Assembly (NCBI GenBank): GCA_016784025.1
Contig: JADHVL010000024.1
Location: 1-59,113, forward strand
Direction: 5' to 3'
Length of the DNA stretch: 59,113 nucleotides
From: Fidelibacterota bacterium
GTDB lineage: Bacteria; Fidelibacterota; UBA8477; JABMPR01
The number at the start of each line of letters is the position of its first letter. Position 1 is the stretch's first letter. The notes under the pieces are model-generated. The model was not told the origin of the DNA and searched no databases. It worked only from the letters and a program-made list of their open reading frames with translations. The translations under genes and the position numbers were made by a program. Of the stretch, positions 8,008 to 16,603 are shown in pieces.

Positions 8008-10308
8008 CTATTCAGGAACCGCAATACCTTCAATGCGGGCCAAACGTTTTTTATTCATTTCTAGCAGTATCGCCAGTAAAGTCAAAGTAGCAGTAGAGGT
8101 CGAAACCATAGCAAATACCATCAATCCACCCATGTGGATCATAGGAATGAACATGGAGAACAAAAGTGCTCCAAAAGCCATGTTTGAGGCAGCATCCAGG
8201 ATTACTGGGAATCCCACATCTCGCATGGTTTCGCGACTCAATTTACCATCTAATCCATGTGTATGGAGGTGATTGCGGAATTGGCTGATATAGTGTATGG
8301 CGAAATCAACACCGACACCAATGATGATAGCTGACAGGAGGGCTGTCACGTGGTTCAGGTCAACACCAAATATTCCCATAAGACCAAAGTTCAATATCAC
8401 GGCAGAGCTCAGGGGTACGACAGCTAGCACACCCCATAGCCAATGTTTGAAGAAATAGGCCGCGATGAGGGCTATGATGATGATTGAGGCGAAAATACTG
8501 ATAAATGAGCTACGAATGATCAAGGCAACAAGATCTCTAAACACGATGAGGAGACCTGTGATAGTGATGTTCAGATCCTTGTAATCATCCTGTTGGAGGA
8601 AGGCTTCGATTTCTTCAACCAAAACCACAATTTCTGATGTAGAAATGGACCGCATCATAGAAGTAGCCAGACCTTTTTCGTAATCATAATCAACCAACGA
8701 ACTAAAGTTGTCTGGATCTCCCGACATGGAGTACATGGTAAACAAATTGTTCACCTTCTCACGGGTGTCAGGGATGGTCTCAAAGGCAGGATCATCATCA
8801 TTGACCATACGGTGCATTTGTTTGATCACATCCGCAATAGAAATGGAGAGGGTTACAGCCTCATATTCTTCCATGAAATCCTGAATTCTGGTCATCTGAT
8901 TTAACACCTCTGGGGATCGCAGGTCGGCATTTATCAGTAGTTGGAGATCCATGGTCCCTGTCATTTCATTGTCCATGAACTCCAGACTCTCCCTAATAGG
9001 ATTACCAGGTTTGAAAAATGCTTTCATGTTGACTTCAATATTGAGTTTCAAGAAGCCGGCAATTCCGATAATGACCACCACCGCGCCCCCGATTAAAACA
9101 GTCTTGGGGCGTTTGATGACCTGCTCTCCAAATGCGATAACAAATCTTTCAAAATGACTGGGGTGGGAGACTGCTGCAGAATCGGGATTCCATTTTTTCA
9201 AAACGAGAATGGAGGGTAGAAAAACAGTGGATAGTATCCAGGCCCATAAGATTCCTGCAGAAATGGAAAAACCATATCCAATGAGGGGTTCCAGTGGTGC
9301 GAAGACCATACATAAAAAAGCCGCAACCGTTGTCAGTGCTGTGAGGAAGATGGGTAATACTAAAGAATTGAGACTGGCCTCTACCGCAGCACGAGGGTCC
9401 TTATTGGTTCGCATTTTTCTAAAAAATTTGGTAATGACATGCACACCATAGGAGTTGGCGATGGTCAATAAAATGATGGGCATGGATGTGTTGAGGACTC
9501 CAAACATAAATTTATCAGATTTGGTCAGATAGATCATCCACCCATTGAACCCCATCATAAATGCCATGGATAGAATGATAGTAGCCAGGATGCTACCTAC
9601 TGCAGGAACATTTCTTAAGCTAAAAAGCAAGATGAGGAGCATACCAATCAATCCGATTCTCATGAGACCCACGACATCATTTCGGATCAACACAGGCAAA
9701 GTACCAGTGAGATAGGCTTGTCCTCCCCAGTGAACATCATAATCAGTCAGATGTTTGGCGACAACTTTTTCCATATCACTCACTAAGACATCGCCTTTTA
9801 CACCGACGATAGGGCGAATGATCACATTAAAGTAGTCACCATTCTCTCCCAGATTTCTCGTTCTAATTTTTGAATTATCGGCCAGATAGCTTCGTAAGGT
9901 GGCAATTTCTTCTTCATCTAAATCACGGTATTCCTGTAATGCTGAAACTTCTAGAAATCCGTCAATACTCTCCATTTTGTCAGAGGTTGAGATACACATG
10001 ACCTCATCGACCTGATCGACATCTTCCAGCGCATGGGATAAATCCCAAAGCATTGCCAGATTCTCAGTGTTCAGAACGTCAACACCACTCTTACCGAATC
10101 CCAGGAACATGAGGTCTGTGCTACCAAATTCATCCTTGAGTTCATTCAGGGCTACCATGGATTCAATATCCTGAGGTAACATTTTCAGGAAGTCATCTTC
10201 TACGACGAAATGCATAAGACCCGAGCCCATTAGTAGGGTAATGATAATGGTTACAAGGATACTGCGTTTAGGATGATCAACGGATTGACTAATGAACCAC
10301 TGTTTCAT
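8008..10308 (-). CDS. MMPL/RND-superfamily transporter
   Basis: This 766-residue protein has the MMPL/patched-like layout. There is one N-terminal transmembrane helix, a large periplasmic domain (about residues 35-215) and a block of five or six helices (about 216-385) with the sterol-sensing-domain-like pattern TIANSYGVHVITKFF. A second helix, a second periplasmic domain (about 430-610) and a final helix block with GVGVDFAIHYISQFRNH follow. Such single-chain RND proteins use the proton gradient to move lipids or other hydrophobic molecules. It overlaps the TetR gene by 4 nt (ATGA) and precedes the LolA-like gene, so regulation by that TetR is likely. Confidence 0.9.
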   Translation of the reverse strand: MKQWFISQSVDHPKRSILVTIIITLLMGSGLMHFVVEDDFLKMLPQDIESMVALNELKDEFGSTDLMFLGFGKSGVDVLNTENLAMLWDLSHALEDVDQVDEVMCISTSDKMESIDGFLEVSALQEYRDLDEEEIATLRSYLADNSKIRTRNLGENGDYFNVIIRPIVGVKGDVLVSDMEKVVAKHLTDYDVHWGGQAYLTGTLPVLIRNDVVGLMRIGLIGMLLILLFSLRNVPAVGSILATIILSMAFMMGFNGWMIYLTKSDKFMFGVLNTSMPIILLTIANSYGVHVITKFFRKMRTNKDPRAAVEASLNSLVLPIFLTALTTVAAFLCMVFAPLEPLIGYGFSISAGILWAWILSTVFLPSILVLKKWNPDSAAVSHPSHFERFVIAFGEQVIKRPKTVLIGGAVVVIIGIAGFLKLNIEVNMKAFFKPGNPIRESLEFMDNEMTGTMDLQLLINADLRSPEVLNQMTRIQDFMEEYEAVTLSISIADVIKQMHRMVNDDDPAFETIPDTREKVNNLFTMYSMSGDPDNFSSLVDYDYEKGLATSMMRSISTSEIVVLVEEIEAFLQQDDYKDLNITITGLLIVFRDLVALIIRSSFISIFASIIIIALIAAYFFKHWLWGVLAVVPLSSAVILNFGLMGIFGVDLNHVTALLSAIIIGVGVDFAIHYISQFRNHLHTHGLDGKLSRETMRDVGFPVILDAASNMAFGALLFSMFIPMIHMGGLMVFAMVSTSTATLTLLAILLEMNKKRLARIEGIAVPE

Positions 10309-10925
10309 GTAAGCTCCTCTAAAATTTGAACTCCCTCATCAGTTAGCATACCTCTCAGGAATATCTCCCGAAAAGCTTTAAATGCCTGTGTGGGGTTCAA
10401 ATTATTTTGAATAAAAAATTCTGGTTGGAAAGTTGAGTTTAAAATGTGCATAAACATGGTTGCTGTTAGAGCGACATCCAATTCCTGTCTGATCAGACCC
10501 TGTTCCTGGCCCAGCTTGAAAATTGCCAGGAAATCATCTCTTCTGTTTAGGCGGAATTCTTCCATGCGCCTCCATATCTTGGGGTAGCGTATTTTGATAT
10601 CACCAATTCTTTGTATGGAGATCTTGGAAGCGGTGTTTGATAGCAGTCCGAGGATGCGAATTATTTGATGTATGGCGGTGGGTTCTTTCTCCATGATTTT
10701 CTGGAAATGCCACACGACCTGACCAGACGCGAATTCAAACATCTTTTCTAGAAGTTGCTCTTTGGAGGGGAAGAACTTATAGATGGTCTTTTTACTCATC
10801 CCCAGGTCCTGAGCGAGGTTCTCTACCGTAAAGGAGCGAATACCATCACGGTGGATAAGTTCGAAACCATGTTCAAGAATAAGGTCTTCAGATTTGTTGC
10901 TCGATGGAAACGTTTTTCGTGTCAT
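10305..10925 (-). CDS. TetR/AcrR-family transcriptional regulator
   Basis: The 206-residue protein has a TetR helix-turn-helix at about residues 10-57 (GIRSFTVENLAQDLGMSKKTIYKFFPSKEQLLEKMF). A helical ligand-binding domain of normal size follows. The start was placed at the ATG at 10925 (MTRKTF); an upstream in-frame ATG at 10961 would add 12 residues without a better ribosome site. The stop overlaps the RND start as ATGA, so it heads the operon RND-LolA-barrel-hypothetical and probably represses it in response to a hydrophobic ligand. Confidence 0.88.
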   Translation of the reverse strand: MTRKTFPSSNKSEDLILEHGFELIHRDGIRSFTVENLAQDLGMSKKTIYKFFPSKEQLLEKMFEFASGQVVWHFQKIMEKEPTAIHQIIRILGLLSNTASKISIQRIGDIKIRYPKIWRRMEEFRLNRRDDFLAIFKLGQEQGLIRQELDVALTATMFMHILNSTFQPEFFIQNNLNPTQAFKAFREIFLRGMLTDEGVQILEELT

Positions 10926-10993
10926 ACGTTTCCAATGTAGCAACTGATGAAATTTTTGCAAGGGGAAATCTTGAAGAAATGATCAATATTATC

Positions 10994-11126
10994 GTCATCC
11001 CGAGCGTCATACTGAGCGTATACGAAGTGCGAGGGATAGTGGTCTTTCTGATAAATGATGCCGTACCGCTCAACTCAGGTCTACGCACCAGAGGTGCTAC
11101 GCCCCTGCAAGCCGCTCGGGGTAACG
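10994..11126. repeat. REP-like intergenic inverted repeat
   Basis: The intergenic segment between the second RND gene and tetR begins with GTCATCCCGAGCG and ends with the near-complementary CGCTCGGGGTAAC. The arms flank a GC-rich middle with further partial copies (ATACTGAGCG, GTGCGAGGGAT). The same core recurs as a cleaner palindrome at 40049-40125. This is the widespread type of GTCATCCCGAGC/GCTCGGGGTGAC intergenic palindrome, here partly degraded. Confidence 0.65.
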
Positions 11127-11162
11127 GATAATTTTTTTCTATGGAAGGAAGAACTTTTGACT

Positions 11163-13436
11163 TTATCTATTGAATATAAATTTTGGACGAGTAAGAATCA
11201 GCACCAGCGGCAGCAGGGTCAAAGCGGCAATCAAACACATGAAAATGGAGACGGAGATCAGCCAGCCAAAGAAATAGATGGGGATAAAGGTGGACAGCAT
11301 GCACACTGCAAAACCCATCATGACTGAAAATCCATTAATGATGATACCCTGGCCTGTGGTACTCAAGGTTTTAACAATGGCCTCTTCATCGCTGAGACCT
11401 TTGCGGATTTCAGTTCTGAAACGGAACAAGAAGTGAATGGTATAATCAATACCAATACCTATCATGATGGAGCTGAGCATAGAGGTTGCCGTATTCAGGT
11501 ATATGCCCAAATACCCCATCAATCCGAAGACACCTGTAATTGCAAATGCCAGGGGCATGGCACTAATAAGCGCTGCTGATAATGATCGAAAAACAAGACC
11601 GGTCACCAAGGCTGCAAAGATAACCGATAATACGAGACTCCGTATTTGTCCCTTTACCATCATGGGCATCAAGTTCCCCAGCAGCACAGCATAACCCTCA
11701 CTCTTAGGCTGATTGTCTACGTGGATGTTCTCGTTGAGGAATTGATTTAGTTCCTCCTGGAGATCCACCATGTAATACACATCCATGGTATTAAGGCGAA
11801 TCACAATTTGAGCAGTCCGATAATCATAATCCACATAAGAGTCCAAATATCCATCGCTGGATTCCCATGAGTACAATAACAGGTATTGAGATATCAGTTG
11901 ACGGGAATCTGGAATTGTATAATAGGCGGGGTCTCCGCCATTCATTGACTGATTCATGAGTTTTACAAAATCTGTTATGGCAAGCGTGTAGCCGACTCCC
12001 TCGCGATCTGCAAGAAATTTTTGAATTTGATCGACTTGTTTCAATACTTCAGGGGATTTTATATCTCCCTCAATCACAACCGACATGGTTGTGCTTCCAC
12101 CAAAACGTTCCTCTATGATGTTGTTGATCACTCGGACGTTTGATTCTGGACTATAATAATTAAGTGGATTACTATCTAGCTCGACCTTTGGAATGCCAAA
12201 GGCTGCTATGATGGTGATCAGAGCAAAGGCCGAAAATATGATATTGCGATGATGGAATACATGTCGCCCACTACTTATTAATATCCTTGAAAGTAATCGA
12301 TTCGCTGTATTCTTATCCTGTCTGTCAGAGCTGGGTTTTGGGGTCAACACCAGCACGGCAGGGATAAAAGTAATTGATATGCCAAATGCCAACACGACAC
12401 CAAAAGCCGTTAACACACCGACTTCCCGGGAGGCTGGCAATATGTGGGATAGAAGTGATAAGAATCCAATCACAGTGGTAAGACCTGCCAGGAATAAGGG
12501 TCTCAGCATGTGCTCAATTACACTGGTAACGACCTCTATACTATCTGCATCATCGGGAAGCTCAGCACAATCTTCAAAATAGCGGGTGATGATATGAATA
12601 CCATAAGCGCTGGCCACTGCAATAAGCATGATGGGCATAATACTTGAAATCACAGAGAGCATGAGCCCAAACCAGGCCATGAGTCCCAATGTCCCCATAA
12701 TAGATAGAAGCACAACAAGGAGGGGCAGGGCCACACCACGACGGGATCGAAAACTAGCGTAAAGCAAAAGAGCAATCAGCAGCATGCCTGCCGGGATGAA
12801 GGTGGTAGTGTCGTGACCGATATCATCAGAGATCTGTGCTCGTATGACCGGCATACCACCCAATCTCAGATCATGATTCTCTTTTTGATAAGGAAGCAGA
12901 ACAGTCTGTATGGCAGCCACTGTAGTGACTTCATCAGCATCTGGATGTGAATAGACGATGATGGCGGTATATTCACGATCATCAGATACAAGCAGTCGAC
13001 CCAGCATGGGATCTGCAATGGCTCTTTGGGCCAGCGAATCACTCTCAGTTTGACTCCCTGGGAATTCTTGTATGAATTTATCCACCGTCATGGATTCATC
13101 ATCGCTGAGGATAGCTTCGTAGTTGGTCAGACTGATAATGTGATCGATTTGGGATAGGGCTTCCAGATCGTAGGACAGATTATCAATCATCTCAAGTCCA
13201 TCTCCAGCAAATACATCATCAGAATGGTAGCTGATCAAAATGACGTCTAAGCCGCCAAATTCTTCTTCAAGTTCTTCCATACGAATGACATCTGGATCAT
13301 TAGCGGGAATCAAAGCCTGCAGATCAGGGTTGATGTGGATTCTATATATAGGAAGAGATAAAAGGGTGATTACCAGAAGATTTATAAAGATGATTGTCTT
13401 TGGATAGTGTGTGATGAAGGTGGTGAATTTTTTCAT
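11163..13436 (-). CDS. MMPL/RND-superfamily transporter (second copy)
   Basis: The 757-residue protein has the same architecture as the RND protein at 8008-10308. It has a first helix (TIIFINLLVITLLSLPIY), a periplasmic domain, and a helix block with AVASAYGIHIITRYF. The second periplasmic domain is followed by a last helix block with GIGIDYTIHFLFRFR. The sequences are alike in topology and key motifs but clearly diverged, so this is not a recent duplication. I chose the ATG at 13436; a TTG three codons upstream is also possible. It runs in the same direction as tetR, 238 nt upstream of it, and may have its own promoter in the divergent region with the TrmB-type gene. The substrate is unknown. 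Confidence 0.9.
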   Translation of the reverse strand: MKKFTTFITHYPKTIIFINLLVITLLSLPIYRIHINPDLQALIPANDPDVIRMEELEEEFGGLDVILISYHSDDVFAGDGLEMIDNLSYDLEALSQIDHIISLTNYEAILSDDESMTVDKFIQEFPGSQTESDSLAQRAIADPMLGRLLVSDDREYTAIIVYSHPDADEVTTVAAIQTVLLPYQKENHDLRLGGMPVIRAQISDDIGHDTTTFIPAGMLLIALLLYASFRSRRGVALPLLVVLLSIMGTLGLMAWFGLMLSVISSIMPIMLIAVASAYGIHIITRYFEDCAELPDDADSIEVVTSVIEHMLRPLFLAGLTTVIGFLSLLSHILPASREVGVLTAFGVVLAFGISITFIPAVLVLTPKPSSDRQDKNTANRLLSRILISSGRHVFHHRNIIFSAFALITIIAAFGIPKVELDSNPLNYYSPESNVRVINNIIEERFGGSTTMSVVIEGDIKSPEVLKQVDQIQKFLADREGVGYTLAITDFVKLMNQSMNGGDPAYYTIPDSRQLISQYLLLYSWESSDGYLDSYVDYDYRTAQIVIRLNTMDVYYMVDLQEELNQFLNENIHVDNQPKSEGYAVLLGNLMPMMVKGQIRSLVLSVIFAALVTGLVFRSLSAALISAMPLAFAITGVFGLMGYLGIYLNTATSMLSSIMIGIGIDYTIHFLFRFRTEIRKGLSDEEAIVKTLSTTGQGIIINGFSVMMGFAVCMLSTFIPIYFFGWLISVSIFMCLIAALTLLPLVLILTRPKFIFNR

Positions 13437-13583
13437 GGCCGCCAATGTATTGTGTTGCCAAGTCTGATGAAAGGAAAACGAACAATTCAGCTTATTCGAA
13501 GAAAATATTTTATGGGTTTAAATAATACTATGCACGCCTTATTTGGAGGATATATTAAGCGTAACTAAGAAGTGAGACACGCA

Positions 13584-14417
13584 ATGAATGAAAAGCTACT
13601 TCCTGCCCTCAAATCATTCGGATTTACATCCAACGAAGCCAAAACTTATCTCAGTCTTTTACAGAATAATCCAGCAACCGGATATGAGATTAGTGGCAAG
13701 TCGGGTATTCCGCGGTCGGCAATTTATGAGATTCTAAAACGCCTGGAGAGTACAGGTATGGTTAGTTGTGTGGATTCAAACCCTACTCGATATATCCCAC
13801 TACCCCCAGATCACCTTTTTGATGTTTTGGAGAACAATTTCACTACCAACCTGGATACGCTTAAAGATTCATTAAAAAATGTTAATACTGATCTTGAAGT
13901 AGGTGATCTCTGGAATATTCGTGGATATGACAGTATGATTGATCGTGCGAGACATATGATCAAAAACGCTGAAAAATCTGTTTATCTGTCCATATGGCTC
14001 ACCGAGTATAATAAGCTCCACAGCGATCTGGTGGCGGCTGAAAAGCGCGGTGTCAATATTGTCATTTTTTCCTTTTGCGATCTTCCCACAGATGTTGGGA
14101 CAGTATTCGCCTACAATCTGGATAGTCGTCGTCTTGAGGATGTGTGGAGCAGCAAAATATTATTGGTAGTCGATCATGATTCTGCCCTTCTGGGTGGTGT
14201 TGAAATGCTACCAACCAACAAGGTTGCCTGGACCAGAAATTCGGCCATTGTTGCAATAGCCCTGAATTATATCATCCTGGATCTCACTCTTTTTGGGCAG
14301 CGTTACGAGCTAGATATGAATCCAGTAATCACGGATATGCTCCACGGAGAGATACACAATTTGGACGATCTATTAAGCGAAGATCACGAAGCAATTATAC
14401 ACTTGAAGAAGAATTGA
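13584..14417 (+). CDS. TrmB-family transcriptional regulator
   Basis: The 277-residue protein has a TrmB-type winged helix in residues 1-75 (LKSFGFTSNEAKTYLSLLQ, then YEISGKSGIPRSAIYEILKRLESTGMV). A PLD-like effector domain (RGYDSMIDRARHMIKNAEKSVYLSIW) follows. An AGAAGTGAG motif 8 nt upstream supports the ATG at 13584 over the GTG at 13572. TrmB proteins in archaea and bacteria sense sugars and control maltose/trehalose uptake and glycolytic genes. Here it directly precedes two GAPDH-family genes, a GH57 glucanotransferase and a glucan phosphorylase. Sugar-responsive control of that block is likely but not shown. Confidence 0.88.
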   Translation: MNEKLLPALKSFGFTSNEAKTYLSLLQNNPATGYEISGKSGIPRSAIYEILKRLESTGMVSCVDSNPTRYIPLPPDHLFDVLENNFTTNLDTLKDSLKNVNTDLEVGDLWNIRGYDSMIDRARHMIKNAEKSVYLSIWLTEYNKLHSDLVAAEKRGVNIVIFSFCDLPTDVGTVFAYNLDSRRLEDVWSSKILLVVDHDSALLGGVEMLPTNKVAWTRNSAIVAIALNYIILDLTLFGQRYELDMNPVITDMLHGEIHNLDDLLSEDHEAIIHLKKN

Positions 14418-14447
14418 TCATTGAAAATATATATAACCTTTAACAAT

Positions 14448-14470
14448 CGCTCCCTCTTGACCAGGGATCG
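14448..14470. promoter_or_regulatory. Imperfect inverted repeat upstream of the GAPDH pair; possible operator
   Basis: CGCTCCCT and AGGGATCG form an 8-bp arm pair with one mismatch around a 7-nt spacer. The repeat lies just before the Shine-Dalgarno GGAGG of the first GAPDH-like gene and just after the TrmB-type gene. It could be a regulator binding site or a 5' UTR hairpin. Support is limited to symmetry and position. Confidence 0.3.
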
Positions 14471-14487
14471 AAACGGAGGCACGTTCT

Positions 14488-15504
14488 ATGAGTAAGATTA
14501 GAATCGGGTTGATGGGATTCGGCGAGATTGGTAGAGATGTCTATCGCTTGAGCTTAAACCAGCCTGAAATGGAAGTTGTAGCAATTAGTGATATTGGTCG
14601 CTCCGATATCCTCCACTATTTGCTAAAAAATGATGGAAGAGATCCAGTCGACGCCCAGCTTGAGGGAAATTACCTCGTTGTTGGCGATCAGAAGGCTCGT
14701 CTCATCCATGGTGTAGCACCAAAAGATGTCCCATGGGACGCTTTTGATGTTGATATCGTAATTGATTCAACTCACAAATACCGCACACGTGAAAGCATGC
14801 AGGCTCACCTGGATTCAGGAGCCAAACGTGTTATTCTCGGCTCACTCCCACAGGATGATATTGATCGTGTGATCGTCATGGGTGTAAATGATGAAACAAT
14901 TAAAGCAAGCGACAAACTCGTATCTGCCGCATCTGCTACAACAAATGCCCTGGCTTTGATGCTGGATATTGTGGACAAGGCATTTGGTATCGAATATGCT
15001 ATGATGACGACAATCCATGCCTACACCAGTGATCAGCCATTGCGTGACACAGCTTCATCAGATTTCAGACGTAGTCGTTCAGCTGCTGAAAACATCATTC
15101 CTAATGTCAACATCAGCCCTTATTGGATGGAACATATCTTACCACGCTTTAAGGGAAAAATTGAAGGGTCAGCATTGAATGTTCCTGTACCAATGGGATC
15201 ACTTCTAGACCTTACTTCTGTCCTTACCAAAGGTGATACAACAGTTGAAGAAGTCAACGATGCCATGCGTAACGCCGCCAAAACTTTAGGTGGATATATT
15301 GAAATTACTGAGGATCCAATCGTATCTAGCGATGTAATTGGAAATGCTCATTCCCTGCTTTTTGATACAAAGGGAACAATGAAGTCAAGCAAACGAATGG
15401 TGAAAACCTTGAGTTGGTATGATAATAGTCTCGGCCAAGCCGGACGTCTTGTAGATCTAGCTCTAGCTTATGGCAAGCTTGGGGTAGAAGGAGGTGCTGC
15501 ATGA
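14488..15504 (+). CDS. Degenerate GAPDH paralogue lacking the catalytic cysteine
   Basis: The 338 residues align end to end with glyceraldehyde-3-phosphate dehydrogenase, including GFGEIGR (nucleotide-binding loop), HAYTSDQ (H177 kept), RRSRSAAENIIP and the final WYDN. The catalytic motif SNASCTTNC has become SAASATTNA, so both cysteines are alanine (A150, A154). The DNA reads gca tct gct aca aca aat gcc. The phosphate-site TGAA and ARVP motifs are replaced by NISP and LNVP. It therefore cannot run the usual thiohemiacetal chemistry. The frame is intact, with a good GGAGG ribosome site, and the stop overlaps the start of the active GAPDH gene (ATGA). A structural or regulatory subunit or a redox/NAD-sensing role is possible; function is unknown. 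Confidence 0.88.
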   Translation: MSKIRIGLMGFGEIGRDVYRLSLNQPEMEVVAISDIGRSDILHYLLKNDGRDPVDAQLEGNYLVVGDQKARLIHGVAPKDVPWDAFDVDIVIDSTHKYRTRESMQAHLDSGAKRVILGSLPQDDIDRVIVMGVNDETIKASDKLVSAASATTNALALMLDIVDKAFGIEYAMMTTIHAYTSDQPLRDTASSDFRRSRSAAENIIPNVNISPYWMEHILPRFKGKIEGSALNVPVPMGSLLDLTSVLTKGDTTVEEVNDAMRNAAKTLGGYIEITEDPIVSSDVIGNAHSLLFDTKGTMKSSKRMVKTLSWYDNSLGQAGRLVDLALAYGKLGVEGGAA

Positions 15505-16502
15505 GAGTAGCAATTAATGGATTCGGTCGTATCGGTCGTTCCGTATTTCGTATTTTAGATAAACGTGAAGATATCAATGTCGTAGCTATCAACGATCTAT
15601 TCGATCGTGAGGCTTTGGCTTATCTGCTTAAATATGACACCGTTATGGGTGGGTTTGGTGATTCAACTGTTCATATTGAAGGTGATGTTCTGCATACTGC
15701 AAATGACACCGTAAAAATGATAAGTGAACGCAATCCAGCAGAATTACCATGGAAAGAGCTGGATATTGATGTTGTCATAGAGGCTACTGGTGTTTTTAGA
15801 ACCAAAGAATCCCTGACTCAGCATTTGACTGCCGGTGCAAAACGTGTCATCCTTACAGTTCCTTCAAAGGATGATGTTGATTACACAGTGGTTCTGGGTG
15901 TCAATGAAGACGGATTAAAACCTGAACACAAAATCGTATCCAATGCCAGTTGTACAACCAACTGTTTAGCCCCTATGGCTAAAGTGCTCAATGATGCTTT
16001 TGGAATCGTTGAAGGTGTGATGACAACAACACACGCATATACCAATGATCAGCGTCTTGCCGATGTTCCTCACTCAGACTGGCGTCGTAGCCGTGCTGCT
16101 GCTGAGAACATCATTCCTACAACGACAGGCGCAGCCCGTGCAGTAGGTAAGGTACTTCCTGAGCTCAAGGGTAAGCTTGATGGTATTGCAGCTCGCGTTC
16201 CAGTTGCTGATGGTTCTGTTGTTGATCTGATTGTTGAGTTGAATCGCAACGTAACTGTTGAAGATATCAATGCAGCGGTTCTTGAAGCAACCAAAACAGA
16301 TCGTCTTAAGAATGTCCTTGAGTACAGCGAAAACCATCTGGTTTCTTCTGATATTATCGGAAATCCATTCTCCTCAATTTATGATGCATCATATACACGA
16401 GTAGTTGGCAACCGTATTGTCAAGACATTGAACTGGTATGACAACGAATGGGGTTATTCAAACCGCGTTGTTGACCTGATCAACTTGTTTAAGGGTATGT
16501 AA
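15501..16502 (+). CDS. gap: Glyceraldehyde-3-phosphate dehydrogenase, type I
   Basis: The 333-residue protein is a complete GAPDH. It has NAD-binding GFGRIGR at residues 7-13 and the catalytic SNASCTTNC with C151. Also present are the base H178 in TTTHAYTNDQ, the phosphate-binding TGAA and ARVPV segments, and WYDNEWGYS at the C-terminus. It oxidises glyceraldehyde 3-phosphate to 1,3-bisphosphoglycerate in glycolysis, or the reverse in gluconeogenesis. It overlaps the degenerate paralogue by 4 nt, so both are probably made from one transcript in similar amounts. A GC-rich hairpin follows at 16527-16552. Confidence 0.97.
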   Translation: MRVAINGFGRIGRSVFRILDKREDINVVAINDLFDREALAYLLKYDTVMGGFGDSTVHIEGDVLHTANDTVKMISERNPAELPWKELDIDVVIEATGVFRTKESLTQHLTAGAKRVILTVPSKDDVDYTVVLGVNEDGLKPEHKIVSNASCTTNCLAPMAKVLNDAFGIVEGVMTTTHAYTNDQRLADVPHSDWRRSRAAAENIIPTTTGAARAVGKVLPELKGKLDGIAARVPVADGSVVDLIVELNRNVTVEDINAAVLEATKTDRLKNVLEYSENHLVSSDIIGNPFSSIYDASYTRVVGNRIVKTLNWYDNEWGYSNRVVDLINLFKGM

Positions 16503-16526
16503 ACAATATCCTTTTATGATAATTGG

Positions 16527-16552
16527 AGCCGGTTGTTTGCGCGACCGGCTCT
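16527..16552 (+). terminator. Hairpin after gap; possible terminator or attenuator
   Basis: GAGCCGGT and ACCGGCTC form a perfect 8-bp stem around a 10-nt loop, 25 nt after the gap stop. The following sequence (tgttgtct) is only mildly T-rich. It may reduce but not abolish read-through into the GH57 gene 52 nt further on. Confidence 0.55.
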
Positions 16553-16603
16553 GTTGTCTAAAAAAGTAATATTTCAATCTGTTTTAGCTGGGAATTGTAA
16601 AGA

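Noticed and set aside
14488..15504. GAPDH-like gene as a pseudogene
   Set aside because: The frame is full length with a good ribosome site, conserved fold motifs and a tight overlap with the active gene; loss is confined to active-site positions.
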